From Zobellia nedashkovskayae (lineage in GTDB: Bacteria > Bacteroidota > Bacteroidia > Flavobacteriales > Flavobacteriaceae), in NCBI RefSeq assembly GCF_015330125.1, contig NZ_JADDXR010000002.1, positions 3,608,685-3,672,684 on the forward strand: 64,000 nucleotides of DNA. Direction: 5' to 3'. Positions within the stretch are counted from its first letter, which is position 1; each line of letters starts with the position of its first letter. The translations under genes were made by a program, and so were the position numbers. Shown here in pieces: positions 54,360 to 64,000 of the stretch. The notes under the pieces were generated by a model. The model did no database searches. It was not told the DNA's origin and was given only the letters and a program-made list of their open reading frames with translations.

Positions 54360-54437
54360 AATAAAAAACCGCACTAACTATTTAAAGTTGGCACGGTTTG
54401 TCTAAACTGGTTAAGTTTAATATATACTTTTATTCAT

Positions 54438-54959
54438 TTACTGCCAGAGGTAACCTATTTCTCTTTTGATATAGGTTAATGCTGTTGATGAAGGCGATTG
54501 CTTCTCCATAGTTTCCGTAAGGATATCTTCTCGTAATTTATCAGCCGAATCGGTTTCGCTCATAGCTGCTTTACGAATCATTTGAACGGTCGCACTTTTA
54601 GCGGCCTTAATAACATTCCAACATTCGTCCGTCATATAAATTTGTTGCGAAAGGTTGTGTTCAAACTCGGTTTCAACGCTTTTTATCAAAAGACTTTCAT
54701 ATGCATTTTTGTCGGCAGATTTTGGTGCTACTCTAACCACTAAACTAGGTATAGCTATTCGCTCAAGAAAAAGTGCCATACGCTCGTATGCTTGTAAACG
54801 AACAGGTATAGTGTTCTTTTGTGAGTCTTTATGTAGTAGAAAGCGTCTGCGCCCGTCTTCGTTTTTAGTGTGTAACTTAAAAAAATAAAAGGCAACGACC
54901 CCTGTAACTACTGCAGGCAATAAAAAGCCGAACATTTGTAAAATTCCTTCTCCAGACAT
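54438..54959 (-). CDS. Conserved Bacteroidota hypothetical protein with an N-terminal membrane anchor
   Basis: A 173-aa protein with one membrane helix at residues 8-27 and a cytoplasmic helical part rich in charged residues (LQAYERMALFLERIAIPSLVVRV, then ESLLIKSVETEFEHNLSQQIYMTDECW). From memory this resembles a flavobacterial family listed as DUF7935; I know no function. It is followed on the same strand by nothing recognisable and converges on the patatin gene. The membrane anchor is visible, the rest is description only. Confidence 0.8.
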   Translation of the reverse strand: MSGEGILQMFGFLLPAVVTGVVAFYFFKLHTKNEDGRRRFLLHKDSQKNTIPVRLQAYERMALFLERIAIPSLVVRVAPKSADKNAYESLLIKSVETEFEHNLSQQIYMTDECWNVIKAAKSATVQMIRKAAMSETDSADKLREDILTETMEKQSPSSTALTYIKREIGYLWQ

Positions 54960-55035
54960 TTTTGTTGGTATTTGGTTTATTTGGATACTAGAACGGGGGA
55001 TTTTATCAAAAAGTATACAAAATTTAGGATAACTT

Positions 55036-55806
55036 TTAGTTCTTCATCTGCTCTCGGACCATGAGATAGAATTTATTAAAATCAGGGTGAATGTTCACTT
55101 GAATACCTTCTTTTAAATTTCCATCTCTTCCTAATGCAGCAATACGCTCAGGAGCTATTGTGAATTTGTTTTGTAAGATAGCAGCGATGGCCATAGCCTG
55201 TTTTGCAGGAGTTTCAATATCTCCAGTCATACTAAGACCCTCTATGGTAACAGTTGTACTAGGATTGGCATTTAAGATATTTGCAATTTTCTCTGTCCAA
55301 GATTCTGCTTCAGGCGTAAGCGTAGTTCCAGTATCACTTCCGTATAAACTAGATAAATCTGAAGAAACAACCACAGCACCTTCGGCAACGCCTATTTTGG
55401 CATTTTCTCCCATAGTCTGCTTTACATTGGTCAAAACTGCTATAGTAATGGAATCATTGGTGGCAATGGCAGCTTTTATTGTTTTAAGTTGATCTTCTTT
55501 AGTTGCAAGATTGGCCATGGCAGTAGATACCATGCTCGAATTTTTATTAGAAACCTCTGCGAAATTATTCAAGTTCTTCATTAAAGTATTGTTCGCACTT
55601 TGAAGTTCAGTTACCTGATTTCCGTATGACTCCGCTTTGGTGACGGCTACTTTTTCATTCTTTCTTGCATCAAAAACTTCAGCGTTTACTGAGTCTAATT
55701 GCATTTTTAATTGTGCTATTTCTTCTATAAGGTCGCTTTTACGTTGGGCTTGTATGGATAAGCTAGCGAAAAGGATAAGACCAAAGGTAAGTATGGGGTG
55801 TTTCAT
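55036..55806 (-). CDS. Periplasmic coiled-coil protein with OmpA/MotB-like C-terminus
   Basis: A 256-aa protein with a signal peptide (cleavage near IQAQ, residue 20), a coiled coil at about 22-125 and a C-terminal domain (about 150-250) whose TPEAESWTEKIANILNANPSTTVTIEGLSMTGD and AAILQNKFTIAPERIAALGRDGN segments resemble the peptidoglycan-binding OmpA-like fold. It probably bridges the outer membrane region and the cell wall. It lies about 80 bp upstream of the anchored hypothetical gene on the same strand and may form an operon with it. Confidence 0.8.
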   Translation of the reverse strand: MKHPILTFGLILFASLSIQAQRKSDLIEEIAQLKMQLDSVNAEVFDARKNEKVAVTKAESYGNQVTELQSANNTLMKNLNNFAEVSNKNSSMVSTAMANLATKEDQLKTIKAAIATNDSITIAVLTNVKQTMGENAKIGVAEGAVVVSSDLSSLYGSDTGTTLTPEAESWTEKIANILNANPSTTVTIEGLSMTGDIETPAKQAMAIAAILQNKFTIAPERIAALGRDGNLKEGIQVNIHPDFNKFYLMVREQMKN

Positions 55807-55877
55807 AAATTACTCAGATTAAATTCTTGTTATATGATTTGGAAATTACTAATAACGTAAACAAATGTATATTATTC

Positions 55878-57446
55878 TTAGCTGTTTTCACAATGCTTTC
55901 CTCCCAAGTGAATGCAATCATGCAGTTTTTGCATATTCACAAAAGGAACTTTGGCCTTGTTGTAGCCATAAGAAGAAGCTAAACTACGGTTTAGAGAGTT
56001 GTCATCTACATTTAATTGAACGTCATCCATAGTGTACTGGCAAGGGTGTTCGTAACCCGAGGCATGAGTAATTTCTAGAAACTCTTTTCTAAAGGTCATA
56101 AAATATTGTGCTAAACGGTCTGATTTTAGCGGAACGTCAATTCCTTTCTGTAGCCATTTACTTTGAGTAGCAACACCTGCGGGGCAGCGATTGGTGTGGC
56201 AAACTTGAGCTTGAATACAACCTATACTCATCATTGCCTCGCGAGCAACGTTAATGCAGTCAACACCCATGGCAAAAGCCATTGCCGCCTTGGCCGGGAA
56301 TCCTAGTTTTCCACTTCCAATAAAAACAATACGATCAGTGAGTTTTCTTTCTAGGAAAACCCTATATAGACTAGAGAAGCCATATACCCATGGCAATGAA
56401 ACATGATCAGCAAATGATGGGGGAGCAGCACCGGTGCCGCCTTCACCACCATCTACAGTAATGAAATCGGGGCCTTTTCCGGTTTTTATCATTAAATCAG
56501 CTAGTTCTTCCCATTGGTCTAACTTTCCAATAGCTCCTTTAACACCTACAGGTAATCCAGTTTCTTCGGCAATGTTTTCAATGAGTTCAAGAAGTTCTTT
56601 AACGTTGCTAAACGCTTTATGAGTTGCTGGTGATAATACGTCTTTTCCAATTTCAACACCTCTAATCTCTGCAATCTCAGCGGTAATCTTAGCACCAGGT
56701 AGAACACCTCCTTTCCCTGGTTTAGCTCCTTGCGACAATTTAATCTCTATTGCTTTTATAGTAGGATTGTCAGTAACAAGCTTTTTCATTTTCTCCATGG
56801 AAAAATTTCCATCCGGCGTACGAACTCCAAAATAACCTGTTCCGATATGAAAAATAACATCACCTCCTTGTTTGTGATAAGGGGAAAGTCCGCCTTCACC
56901 TGTATTATGATAAGCATCAGCCTTCGCAACACCCTTGTTCATTGATTCTACAGCTGCAGCTGATAGCGAGCCAAAACTCATAGCAGATACATTAATAATA
57001 GAACTGGGGCGAAATGGCTTTTTTCTTTTATTGTGAACTCCCATAACCTTGGCACAAGGAATAAATGTTTTGTCAATTGCATTTACGTGATTTTCAGGTA
57101 CCTTATATGCCATCATTTGATTCTTTATGAAAACATGCTGATGAGCATAGATATCACGATCAGTTCCAAAACCTTCGTAGTTGTTTTCCTTTTTCGCTGA
57201 AGCATAAATCCAACCTCTTTCTATACGATTAAAAGGAAGCTCTTCACGATTGTTCGCTACAAAGTATTGACGCATTTCCGGACCTATACTTTCTAGCCAA
57301 TATCTTAAGTGACCTACTATAGGAAAGTTGTGCGAGATAGTATGTGAACGTTGAAAAAAGATATCTCTAAAGGCGACAATCAAAAGAAAAATCAATACCC
57401 AAACCCACCATGAAATACTTTGAAAAAATGAAATTATTTGGTCCAT
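55878..57446 (-). CDS. FMN-binding glutamate-synthase-family protein
   Basis: A 522-aa protein with an N-terminal membrane helix (about 10-28) and the FMN/3Fe-4S synthase domain of glutamate synthase. The FMN block TVDGGEGGTGAAPPSF and the cluster ligands CIQAQVCHTNRC (spacing C-x5-C-x4-C, as in GltB) are intact. It lacks the glutaminase domain and any GltD partner in the window. Such stand-alone proteins are common, with no settled role; they may oxidise or transfer amino groups. A further cysteine pair, CIHLGGKHC, ends the protein. Confidence 0.9.
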   Translation of the reverse strand: MDQIISFFQSISWWVWVLIFLLIVAFRDIFFQRSHTISHNFPIVGHLRYWLESIGPEMRQYFVANNREELPFNRIERGWIYASAKKENNYEGFGTDRDIYAHQHVFIKNQMMAYKVPENHVNAIDKTFIPCAKVMGVHNKRKKPFRPSSIINVSAMSFGSLSAAAVESMNKGVAKADAYHNTGEGGLSPYHKQGGDVIFHIGTGYFGVRTPDGNFSMEKMKKLVTDNPTIKAIEIKLSQGAKPGKGGVLPGAKITAEIAEIRGVEIGKDVLSPATHKAFSNVKELLELIENIAEETGLPVGVKGAIGKLDQWEELADLMIKTGKGPDFITVDGGEGGTGAAPPSFADHVSLPWVYGFSSLYRVFLERKLTDRIVFIGSGKLGFPAKAAMAFAMGVDCINVAREAMMSIGCIQAQVCHTNRCPAGVATQSKWLQKGIDVPLKSDRLAQYFMTFRKEFLEITHASGYEHPCQYTMDDVQLNVDDNSLNRSLASSYGYNKAKVPFVNMQKLHDCIHLGGKHCENS

Positions 57447-57499
57447 AAATATGTTTAGAACTATTTAAACTAATTGTTAAGGTTATTTATTTTAATCTG

Positions 57500-58774
57500 C
57501 TATTTACTAAGATAATCGATACTCATTTCTGTTAAAGCCTTTACGCCCAGTAATAGACCGCTATCATCTATGATGAAATCTGGTGTATGATGTGGAAAAG
57601 ACTCTGTATTTCCGGGTGTCATCCCTCCTAAAAAGAAGAAGAAGCCTGGTACTTCTTTCTGAAAGTAAGAGAAGTCCTCCGCTCCTGTAACGGCCTTTTG
57701 TGTTTGCACATTGTTCTCTCCAGCTACTTTGTTTAAAGTAGGCAGCATTTTTGTTACCAAGTCTGGGTCGTTATACGTGATGTCTGTAGCGTCTTTTATT
57801 TCAATTGTAGCTTCACCGCCATAAGCTTTGGCAAGGGCGGGAACCATTTCCTCCATACGTCTATTGATTAGTGCCTTCATGTCATAATCTAAAGTACGGA
57901 TGGTGCCAATCATTTCTGCACTTTCCGGTATGATGTTGAACCGTACACCACTTGTGATTTTTCCAACGGTGATCACTGCGGCTTCATTAGTCAATTCTGC
58001 TTCTCTACTAATGATGGTCTGTAAGCCATCAATAATTTTTGCGCTGATTAGAATTGGGTCAACACCGGACCAAGGTCTGGCACCGTGACTTTGCTTTCCT
58101 TTTACGTTGATAATAAATTTCTGGGCCGCCGCCATAGTGCCTCCCGATTTATAGCGAATTACACCCACCGGTGTTTGTGAGTTGATATGAAGGCCGAATA
58201 TAGCGTCTACATCTGGGTTTTTGAGAACACCTTCTTTTACCATGAGTAGTGCACCACCTTCTTCACCTTCTGGCGGACCTTCTTCAGCCGGTTGAAAAAT
58301 GAATTTGACTGTGCCTTTTATTTTATCGGTGTGTTTAGAAAGAATCTCGGCTACCCCCATGAGAATGGCTGTATGTGTATCATGTCCACAAGCATGCATA
58401 ACAGGTACCTCTTCTCCTTTGTAATCTGTTACTACGGTAGATTTAAACGGAAGGTCATTTCGTTCAAAAACAGGTAACGCGTCAATATCTGCTCGCAAAG
58501 CAATGACTTTGCCTGGCTTTTTTCCTTTTAAAATACCAACCACCCCCGTATGGGCTACCCCAGTTTGTACTTCTATTCCTAATGAAGTAAGGTGTTTAGC
58601 AATCTTTTCTGCGGTTTTAAATTCACGGTTAGATAGTTCTGGATTCTGATGTATCTCTCTTCTCCATTCTATGACTTTAGGTTCAATGGCCTTATATTCT
58701 TTGTTAAAGTCCTGAGCTAGAATAGAAGTAATGCTTCCAGTGAAAACTAGAAGACTTAATAATAGTTTTTTCAT
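57500..58774 (-). CDS. Exported M20-family amidohydrolase
   Basis: A 424-aa di-metal amidohydrolase of the M20D (IAA-amino acid/hippurate hydrolase) type. A signal peptide (residues 1-21, cleavage near ILAQ) exports it. Metal ligands are visible in HACGHDTHTAILMG, FIFQPAEEGPPEGEEGG, DAIFGLHIN, and the distal His in FPHHTPDFIID. It would release amino acids from N-acyl amino acids or peptides outside the cell. It is 53 bp upstream of the FMN-binding synthase-like gene and might be co-transcribed with it. Confidence 0.93.
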   Translation of the reverse strand: MKKLLLSLLVFTGSITSILAQDFNKEYKAIEPKVIEWRREIHQNPELSNREFKTAEKIAKHLTSLGIEVQTGVAHTGVVGILKGKKPGKVIALRADIDALPVFERNDLPFKSTVVTDYKGEEVPVMHACGHDTHTAILMGVAEILSKHTDKIKGTVKFIFQPAEEGPPEGEEGGALLMVKEGVLKNPDVDAIFGLHINSQTPVGVIRYKSGGTMAAAQKFIINVKGKQSHGARPWSGVDPILISAKIIDGLQTIISREAELTNEAAVITVGKITSGVRFNIIPESAEMIGTIRTLDYDMKALINRRMEEMVPALAKAYGGEATIEIKDATDITYNDPDLVTKMLPTLNKVAGENNVQTQKAVTGAEDFSYFQKEVPGFFFFLGGMTPGNTESFPHHTPDFIIDDSGLLLGVKALTEMSIDYLSK

Positions 58775-59033
58775 TAAGTAGCGATTAAATGGTTTAAATG
58801 TGCTGACCCCAGATTATTTTAAACCGATGCTTTGGTCTGAAAAAGTCTCCAAGATTACAAGTTTTTGGCATTTTTGTGCAAATTGGTGTGTTATAAGGGT
58901 AAAATTTAGCATATTAAGCGAATATATCAACAAAATGGATAAATTCATTGTTAATTACTTTAACAGTTTGGGGTTTCATCTTTTTAATTGTCGTCTTATC
59001 TTTAGCGTTAGTTTAGTTCCAAACCCCTGATTT

Positions 59034-60896
59034 ATGTCTGAGGAAAGTCAATATACAGAAGATAATATACGTTCACTCGATTGGAAAGAACACATTCGCC
59101 TGCGTCCCGGTATGTATATCGGTAAGCTGGGTGATGGTTCTTCGGCCGATGATGGTATTTATATCTTGTTAAAAGAAACCATTGACAATTGTATTGATGA
59201 GTTTGTGATGGGGGCTGGTAAGACCATTGAAATCTCAATTCATGGGGACCGTGTAATTGTGCGTGATTACGGTCGTGGTATTCCTTTGGGAAAGGTGGTG
59301 GATGTGGTTTCAAAAATGAACACCGGAGGTAAGTATGACTCGCGTGCATTTAAGAAGTCCGTTGGCTTAAACGGTGTAGGTACCAAGGCGGTGAATGCTC
59401 TTTCTAGCTTCTTTCGTGTAGAGAGCACCAGGGACGGAAAATCTAAGTCCGCCGAATTTCAAATTGGCGAACTTCAAAAAGAAGAGCTTCTTGATGAAAC
59501 TACCAGACGAAGGGGTACAAAGGTTAGTTTTACTCCTGATGAAGCCATTTTTAAGAAATTTAAGTACAGAAACGAGTATGTGGAACGCATGCTCAAAAAC
59601 TATGTATATCTAAATCCGGGATTGACTATCGTTTTTAATGGCGAAAAATTTTATTCGGAAAATGGATTAAAAGATTTACTGGAGGATAACAATAACGCAG
59701 AGGATATTCTTTATCCGGTTATCCATTTAAAAGGTGATGATATTGAGGTTGCCATTACACACAGTAAAACGCAGTATAGTGAGGAATATCACTCCTTTGT
59801 AAACGGACAGCATACGACCCATGGTGGTACGCACCAAGCGGCATTTCGTGAAGCTTTGGTTAAGACTATTCGTGACTTTTACGGAAAGAACTACGATGCC
59901 TCTGATATTCGGAAATCTGTTATTTCTGCAATTGCCATTAAGGTGATGGAGCCTGTTTTTGAAAGTCAGACAAAAACCAAGTTGGGTTCTACGGAAATGG
60001 GAGGTAAGTTCCCTACAGTGCGAACGTATATTAACGACTTTATAGGAAAGTATTTAGATAACTACCTGCACAAGAATCCGGAAACGGCAGAAAAGTTGCA
60101 GCGTAAAATTATGATGGCCGAAAGGGAAAGAAAGGATCTTTCCGGTATTCGTAAACTTGCTCGTGATCGTGCTAAGAAATCAAATCTTCATAATAAGAAG
60201 TTGAGGGATTGTCGCGTGCATTTGGGCGATATGAAACATGATCGTCGTTTAGATAGTACGTTATTCATTACTGAGGGAGACTCTGCTTCCGGTTCAATTA
60301 CAAAATCACGTGATGTAAATACGCAGGCGGTATTCAGTCTTCGGGGAAAGCCGCTGAACTCTTATGGCATGTCTAAAAAAATCGTATACGAAAATGAAGA
60401 ATTCAACCTGCTTCAGGCGGCTTTGAACATTGAAGAGTCTATGGAAGACTTGCGTTACAACAATGTGGTAATTGCAACGGATGCGGATGTTGATGGTATG
60501 CATATTAGATTATTATTGATTACATTTTTCTTGCAATTTTTTCCTGAATTGATAAAAGAGAATCATTTATACATTTTGCAAACGCCATTATTCCGGGTTC
60601 GGAATAAAAAAGAAACCATTTATTGCTATAGCGAGGATGAGCGAAGAAACGCAATGGAAAAACTATCCGGTAAACCAGAGATAACACGCTTTAAAGGTTT
60701 AGGTGAAATTTCGCCAGATGAGTTCCAGCATTTTATAGGTGAGGATATTAGGTTAGAACCGGTAATGTTAGATAAGGCAATGTCAATAGAAGCGTTATTA
60801 AGTTTTTATATGGGTAAGAATACACCGGATCGCCAAAAATTTATCATAGAAAATCTTAAAGTAGAGATAGACTTGGTAGAAGAAAACAAATTATAA
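59034..60896 (+). CDS. parE: DNA topoisomerase IV subunit B
   Basis: The ATPase/TOPRIM subunit of topoisomerase IV, which separates linked daughter chromosomes. The GHKL ATPase motifs are visible ([36 protein letters not shown]), followed by the transducer domain and the TOPRIM residues EGDSASG and DADVDGMH. The length of 620 aa fits ParE and is short of GyrB with its insertion. parC follows 26 bp downstream, which supports the assignment. Confidence 0.95.
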   Translation: MSEESQYTEDNIRSLDWKEHIRLRPGMYIGKLGDGSSADDGIYILLKETIDNCIDEFVMGAGKTIEISIHGDRVIVRDYGRGIPLGKVVDVVSKMNTGGKYDSRAFKKSVGLNGVGTKAVNALSSFFRVESTRDGKSKSAEFQIGELQKEELLDETTRRRGTKVSFTPDEAIFKKFKYRNEYVERMLKNYVYLNPGLTIVFNGEKFYSENGLKDLLEDNNNAEDILYPVIHLKGDDIEVAITHSKTQYSEEYHSFVNGQHTTHGGTHQAAFREALVKTIRDFYGKNYDASDIRKSVISAIAIKVMEPVFESQTKTKLGSTEMGGKFPTVRTYINDFIGKYLDNYLHKNPETAEKLQRKIMMAERERKDLSGIRKLARDRAKKSNLHNKKLRDCRVHLGDMKHDRRLDSTLFITEGDSASGSITKSRDVNTQAVFSLRGKPLNSYGMSKKIVYENEEFNLLQAALNIEESMEDLRYNNVVIATDADVDGMHIRLLLITFFLQFFPELIKENHLYILQTPLFRVRNKKETIYCYSEDERRNAMEKLSGKPEITRFKGLGEISPDEFQHFIGEDIRLEPVMLDKAMSIEALLSFYMGKNTPDRQKFIIENLKVEIDLVEENKL

Positions 60897-60922
60897 ACCA
60901 AAGAAATACAGAATTTTTCTGA

Positions 60923-63613
60923 ATGGAGGAAAATGACGAACTGAACGAAGCTGAAAATCAGAATACACCTGACGACCAATCTGGGGAATCTGCTGAAGAG
61001 CAGCAAGAACAAATAGAAGATGTTGGGGCTACGGATGGCGATGAACAAGCGCCAGATGATGCATTAACCCGTGTAACGGGAATGTATAAAGACTGGTTTC
61101 TAGATTATGCATCTTATGTAATATTAGAGCGAGCAGTACCTGCAATAGAGGATGGTTTTAAGCCTGTGCAACGCCGAATTATGCACTCTCTTAAGGATCT
61201 TGATGATGGGCGCTATAATAAAGTAGCGAATGTTGTTGGGCATACAATGCAGTATCACCCACATGGGGATGCTAGTATTGCGGATGCTATGGTGCAAATT
61301 GGTCAAAAAGATTTATTGATTGATACCCAGGGTAACTGGGGTAACATATTAACGGGCGATCGCGCGGCGGCTTCAAGATATATTGAAGCTCGACTTTCTA
61401 AATTTGCCCTAGATGTAGTTTTTAGTCCAAAAATTACGGAGTGGCAACAGTCGTATGATGGCCGTAAGAAGGAGCCAGTTAATCTTCCTGTAAAATTCCC
61501 ATTACTGTTAACACAGGGGGCAGAAGGTATTGCAGTTGGTCTTTCTACCAAGATAATGCCTCACAACTTTATTGAGGTCATTGATGCTTCTATTAAGCAT
61601 TTAAAAGGACAGCGTTTTAAGCTGTTTCCTGATTTCCCTACATCAGGAATTATTGATGTGTCCAATTATAATGAAGGACTTCGTGGAGGGAAAATCAGAG
61701 TGCGAGCAAGAATAGCTCAGCATTCTAAAACTACGCTGATTATAAGTGAGATACCCTACGGAACTAACACTTCTTCTTTAATAGATTCTATTCTTAAAGC
61801 AAATGATAAGGGTAAAATAAAAATTAAAAAAATTGAAGATAATACGGCTGCAGATGTAGAGATTTTGGTACATCTGCCAACCGGTATTTCTCCTGATAAA
61901 ACTATTGATGCACTGTATGCATTTACAGCATGTGAATCTTCTATTTCGCCACTGGGTTGTATTATTGAAGATAACAAACCGCTCTTTATTGGAGTTATTG
62001 AAATGTTGCGTCGTTCTACAGATGCTACAGTAGAATTACTTCGCCGGGAACTTGAGATTCAACTAGCTGAACTTGAAGAGCAATGGCATTTTGCTTCGTT
62101 AGAAAGAATATTCATAGAAAACCGTATTTATCGTGATATAGAAGATGAGGAAACCTGGGAAGGTGTAATCGCTGCTATAGATAAAGGTCTGGCTCCATTT
62201 ACCAAGCACTTAAGACGGGCGGTTACGGAAGAAGATATTGTTCGTCTTACGGAAATACGAATTAAGCGTATTTCAAAATTCGATTTAGATAAAGCACAAC
62301 AATACCTTGACAATCTGGAAGAAAAGATTGCAGAGGTTAAGCATCACTTGGCAAACCTTGTTGATTATGCTATAGCTTATTTCCAAAGATTAAAAGATAC
62401 TTATGGTAAAGGCCGCGAGCGTAAATCTGAAATCCGACTTTTTGATGATATAGAGGCGACCAAGGTAATTATACGGAACACCAAGCTATATGTGAACCGA
62501 GAGGAAGGTTTTGTAGGTACATCTTTGAAGCGTGATGAATATATTACGGATTGTAGCGATATTGATGATGTTATCGCTTTTACCCAAGACGGTAAAATGA
62601 TGGTATTCAAAGTTGATTCAAAGACTTTTGTTGGCAAGGGTATTATATATGTGGCTGTTTTCAAGAAAAAGGACAAACGTACCGTCTATAATATGATTTA
62701 TAGGGATGGTAAAGGAGGAGCTACCTATATTAAGCGTTTTAACGTAACTAGTATTACCCGAGATAAACCTTATGCAATGGGCAGTGGTTTGCCAGGTACT
62801 TTCGTGCATTATTTCTCAGGAAACCCTAATGGAGAGGCAGAGGTAGTGTCTGTGAGCTTGCGTCAAGTAGGAAGTATCAAAAAATTGAAATGGGATATTG
62901 ATTTCGCTAAAATCATGATTAAAGGTCGTTCTTCAAAAGGGAACGTAGTCACCAAATATTCCGTGAAGCGCATTGATTTAAAGGAAAAGGGTTTATCTAC
63001 CTTAAAACCTAGGAAATTATGGTTTGACGATACGGTTCAACGATTAAATATTGATGACAGAGGTGAGTTTTTAGGTGAATTCACTAGTGAGGATCGCTTG
63101 TTGATTATAAATCAAAATGGATTAGTGAAAACGGTTATTCCTGAGCTAACCCTTCATTTTGACGAAGATTTGGTAGTTCTTGAAAAATGGAATCCTAAAA
63201 AACCAGTTTCGGTGGTTTATTGGGAGGGTGACAAGGAACTGTTTTACGTAAAACGTTTCTTAATCGATCATCCGGATAAAGAAGAAAATGTGCTTACCGA
63301 TCATCCAAAATCCCATGTAGAAATCATCAGTACAGATTACAGGCCAATGATTGAATTGGTGTTTGCCAAGAAGCGCGGACAAGACCGAAAAGACAATTTA
63401 GAGCTGAATCTAGAGGAGTTTATTTCTGTAAAAGGAATAGGGGCAATGGGTAATCAATTGACTAAAGATAAGGTATTGGAAATTAATATGTTAGAGCCAT
63501 TACCTCATGAGGAACCTGAACCACAAAAAACCGAAGGAATAGAGGGAGTGGATGATGAAAAAGGAAAAATAGACGATGAGGATGATGAAGCTCAGACCTC
63601 ATTGTTCGAATAA
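60923..63613 (+). CDS. parC: DNA topoisomerase IV subunit A
   Basis: The cleavage subunit of topoisomerase IV. The active tyrosine is Tyr153 in ASRYIEARLS and the DNA gate helix reads YHPHGDASIADAMV (111-124). At 896 aa it is longer than E. coli ParC because it has a Glu/Asp-rich N-terminal tail (residues 1-47), a full beta-pinwheel C-terminal domain and an acidic C-terminal tail (from about 865). The position matching Ser80 of E. coli ParC is Ala117, and Glu84 is Asp121. It forms an operon with parE. Confidence 0.94.
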   Translation: MEENDELNEAENQNTPDDQSGESAEEQQEQIEDVGATDGDEQAPDDALTRVTGMYKDWFLDYASYVILERAVPAIEDGFKPVQRRIMHSLKDLDDGRYNKVANVVGHTMQYHPHGDASIADAMVQIGQKDLLIDTQGNWGNILTGDRAAASRYIEARLSKFALDVVFSPKITEWQQSYDGRKKEPVNLPVKFPLLLTQGAEGIAVGLSTKIMPHNFIEVIDASIKHLKGQRFKLFPDFPTSGIIDVSNYNEGLRGGKIRVRARIAQHSKTTLIISEIPYGTNTSSLIDSILKANDKGKIKIKKIEDNTAADVEILVHLPTGISPDKTIDALYAFTACESSISPLGCIIEDNKPLFIGVIEMLRRSTDATVELLRRELEIQLAELEEQWHFASLERIFIENRIYRDIEDEETWEGVIAAIDKGLAPFTKHLRRAVTEEDIVRLTEIRIKRISKFDLDKAQQYLDNLEEKIAEVKHHLANLVDYAIAYFQRLKDTYGKGRERKSEIRLFDDIEATKVIIRNTKLYVNREEGFVGTSLKRDEYITDCSDIDDVIAFTQDGKMMVFKVDSKTFVGKGIIYVAVFKKKDKRTVYNMIYRDGKGGATYIKRFNVTSITRDKPYAMGSGLPGTFVHYFSGNPNGEAEVVSVSLRQVGSIKKLKWDIDFAKIMIKGRSSKGNVVTKYSVKRIDLKEKGLSTLKPRKLWFDDTVQRLNIDDRGEFLGEFTSEDRLLIINQNGLVKTVIPELTLHFDEDLVVLEKWNPKKPVSVVYWEGDKELFYVKRFLIDHPDKEENVLTDHPKSHVEIISTDYRPMIELVFAKKRGQDRKDNLELNLEEFISVKGIGAMGNQLTKDKVLEINMLEPLPHEEPEPQKTEGIEGVDDEKGKIDDEDDEAQTSLFE

Positions 63614-63628
63614 AGCGTAAAGTCTACT

Positions 63629-64000
63629 ATGAAAAATTTTATTCAAGATTTCAAGAATTTTGCCATTAAAGGTAATATGATTGATATGGCTATAGGTATT
63701 ATTATTGGTACTGCTTTTAATAATGTCATCAACACGTTAGTCAAAAAAATTATCATGCCGCCTTTGTCCTTAATGACGGACGATGTTAATCTTAGTAGTA
63801 AGAAATATGTGCTTCGTGAAGCGCTTGGTACTGCACAGGAAGTGGCAATAGGTTACGGTGAAATGCTAGAGGCGCTAATTGATTTCTTGATTATAGCACT
63901 GACAATATTCGTGGTTATCAAAGGGTTTCATAGCTTTAAGTCAAAGGCGGAAGACCCTCAAAATAAGGAAGTTGAGACACCTAAGAATATTGAATTGTTA
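63629..64000 (+). CDS. mscL: Large-conductance mechanosensitive channel MscL (3' end outside window)
   Basis: A frame of 124 codons runs open to the last base of the window; the stop lies beyond it. It starts MKNFIQDFKNFAIKGNMIDM, and the gate helix AIGIIIGTAFNNVINTLVKKIIMPP and a second span (LIDFLIIALTIFVVIKGF) followed by a charged tail are typical of MscL, which releases solutes during osmotic downshock. It lies 15 bp after parC, so it may be co-transcribed. About 5-15 residues are probably missing. Confidence 0.93.
   Translation, partial: MKNFIQDFKNFAIKGNMIDMAIGIIIGTAFNNVINTLVKKIIMPPLSLMTDDVNLSSKKYVLREALGTAQEVAIGYGEMLEALIDFLIIALTIFVVIKGFHSFKSKAEDPQNKEVETPKNIELL

Noticed and set aside
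54362..54402. Terminator after the patatin gene
   Set aside because: The stem AAACCG...CGGTTT is broken by a large internal mismatch and the T run is weak, so it is left out of the feature list.
1..64000. CRISPR arrays, tRNA/rRNA genes, insertion sequences, prophage
   Set aside because: No regularly spaced repeats, cloverleaf genes, transposase or phage proteins were seen on either strand.

Overview
The window comes from the chromosome of a low-GC Bacteroidota bacterium, most likely a marine member of the Flavobacteriaceae. The gene set fits that group: a hybrid two-component regulator ending in an AraC domain, a LolA/LptG envelope pair, a class II ketol-acid reductoisomerase, a parE-parC-mscL block, a GapN-type dehydrogenase and several Bacteroidota-only hypothetical families. 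Most start codons lack a Shine-Dalgarno sequence, and several genes carry the TAnnTTTG -7 element typical of Bacteroidota promoters. I cannot name the genus. I saw no rRNA, tRNA, insertion sequence, prophage or CRISPR array.

Layout. Bases 1-1743 hold the 3' end of the two-component regulator. An envelope and cell-division operon (ftsK-lolA-lptG-ribBA, minus strand) follows, then an LTA-synthase-like transferase next to dgkA and tpx, and a peroxiredoxin-thioredoxin operon. From 12 to 28 kb there is housekeeping: an NhaC antiporter, lpdA, a CDGSH protein, a membrane acetyltransferase-like protein, an FMN reductase-pabB-tilS-dsbD operon, a zinc-peptidase lipoprotein, a penicillin-acylase-family hydrolase and comM. 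The stretch 27.95-28.42 kb has two unannotated single-span membrane microproteins (32 and 33 codons), each followed by its own terminator. A zinc-finger/PD-(D/E)XK-like protein with a membrane protein and the pxpABC 5-oxoprolinase operon follow.

The centre (32.4-49.1 kb) is a branched-chain amino acid locus. On the plus strand lie ilvD, ilvB, a SAM methyltransferase, ilvN, ilvC and ilvA. Ahead of them is an 18-codon leader ORF rich in Ile/Val/Leu, followed by a strong terminator, which looks like a translation-coupled attenuator. gapN and an MFS exporter come next. On the minus strand lie leuC, leuD, a leuA-type synthase, a four-helix S23/IVP protein and leuB. IlvA gives 2-oxobutanoate, IlvBN, IlvC and IlvD make the 2-oxoacids of valine and isoleucine, and the leu genes extend 2-oxoisovalerate to the leucine precursor.

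The last 15 kb carry recG, an M1 aminopeptidase, a patatin, two small envelope proteins, an FMN-binding glutamate-synthase-like protein, a secreted M20 amidohydrolase, parE, parC and the 5' part of mscL (cut by the window end).

Points of most interest: the BCAA leader/attenuator; the two microproteins; a RibBA whose GTP cyclohydrolase II half has no cysteine at all; the methyltransferase splitting ilvB from ilvN with paired hairpins before ilvN; the zinc-finger nuclease-like protein; and the LtaS-like/DgkA pairing.
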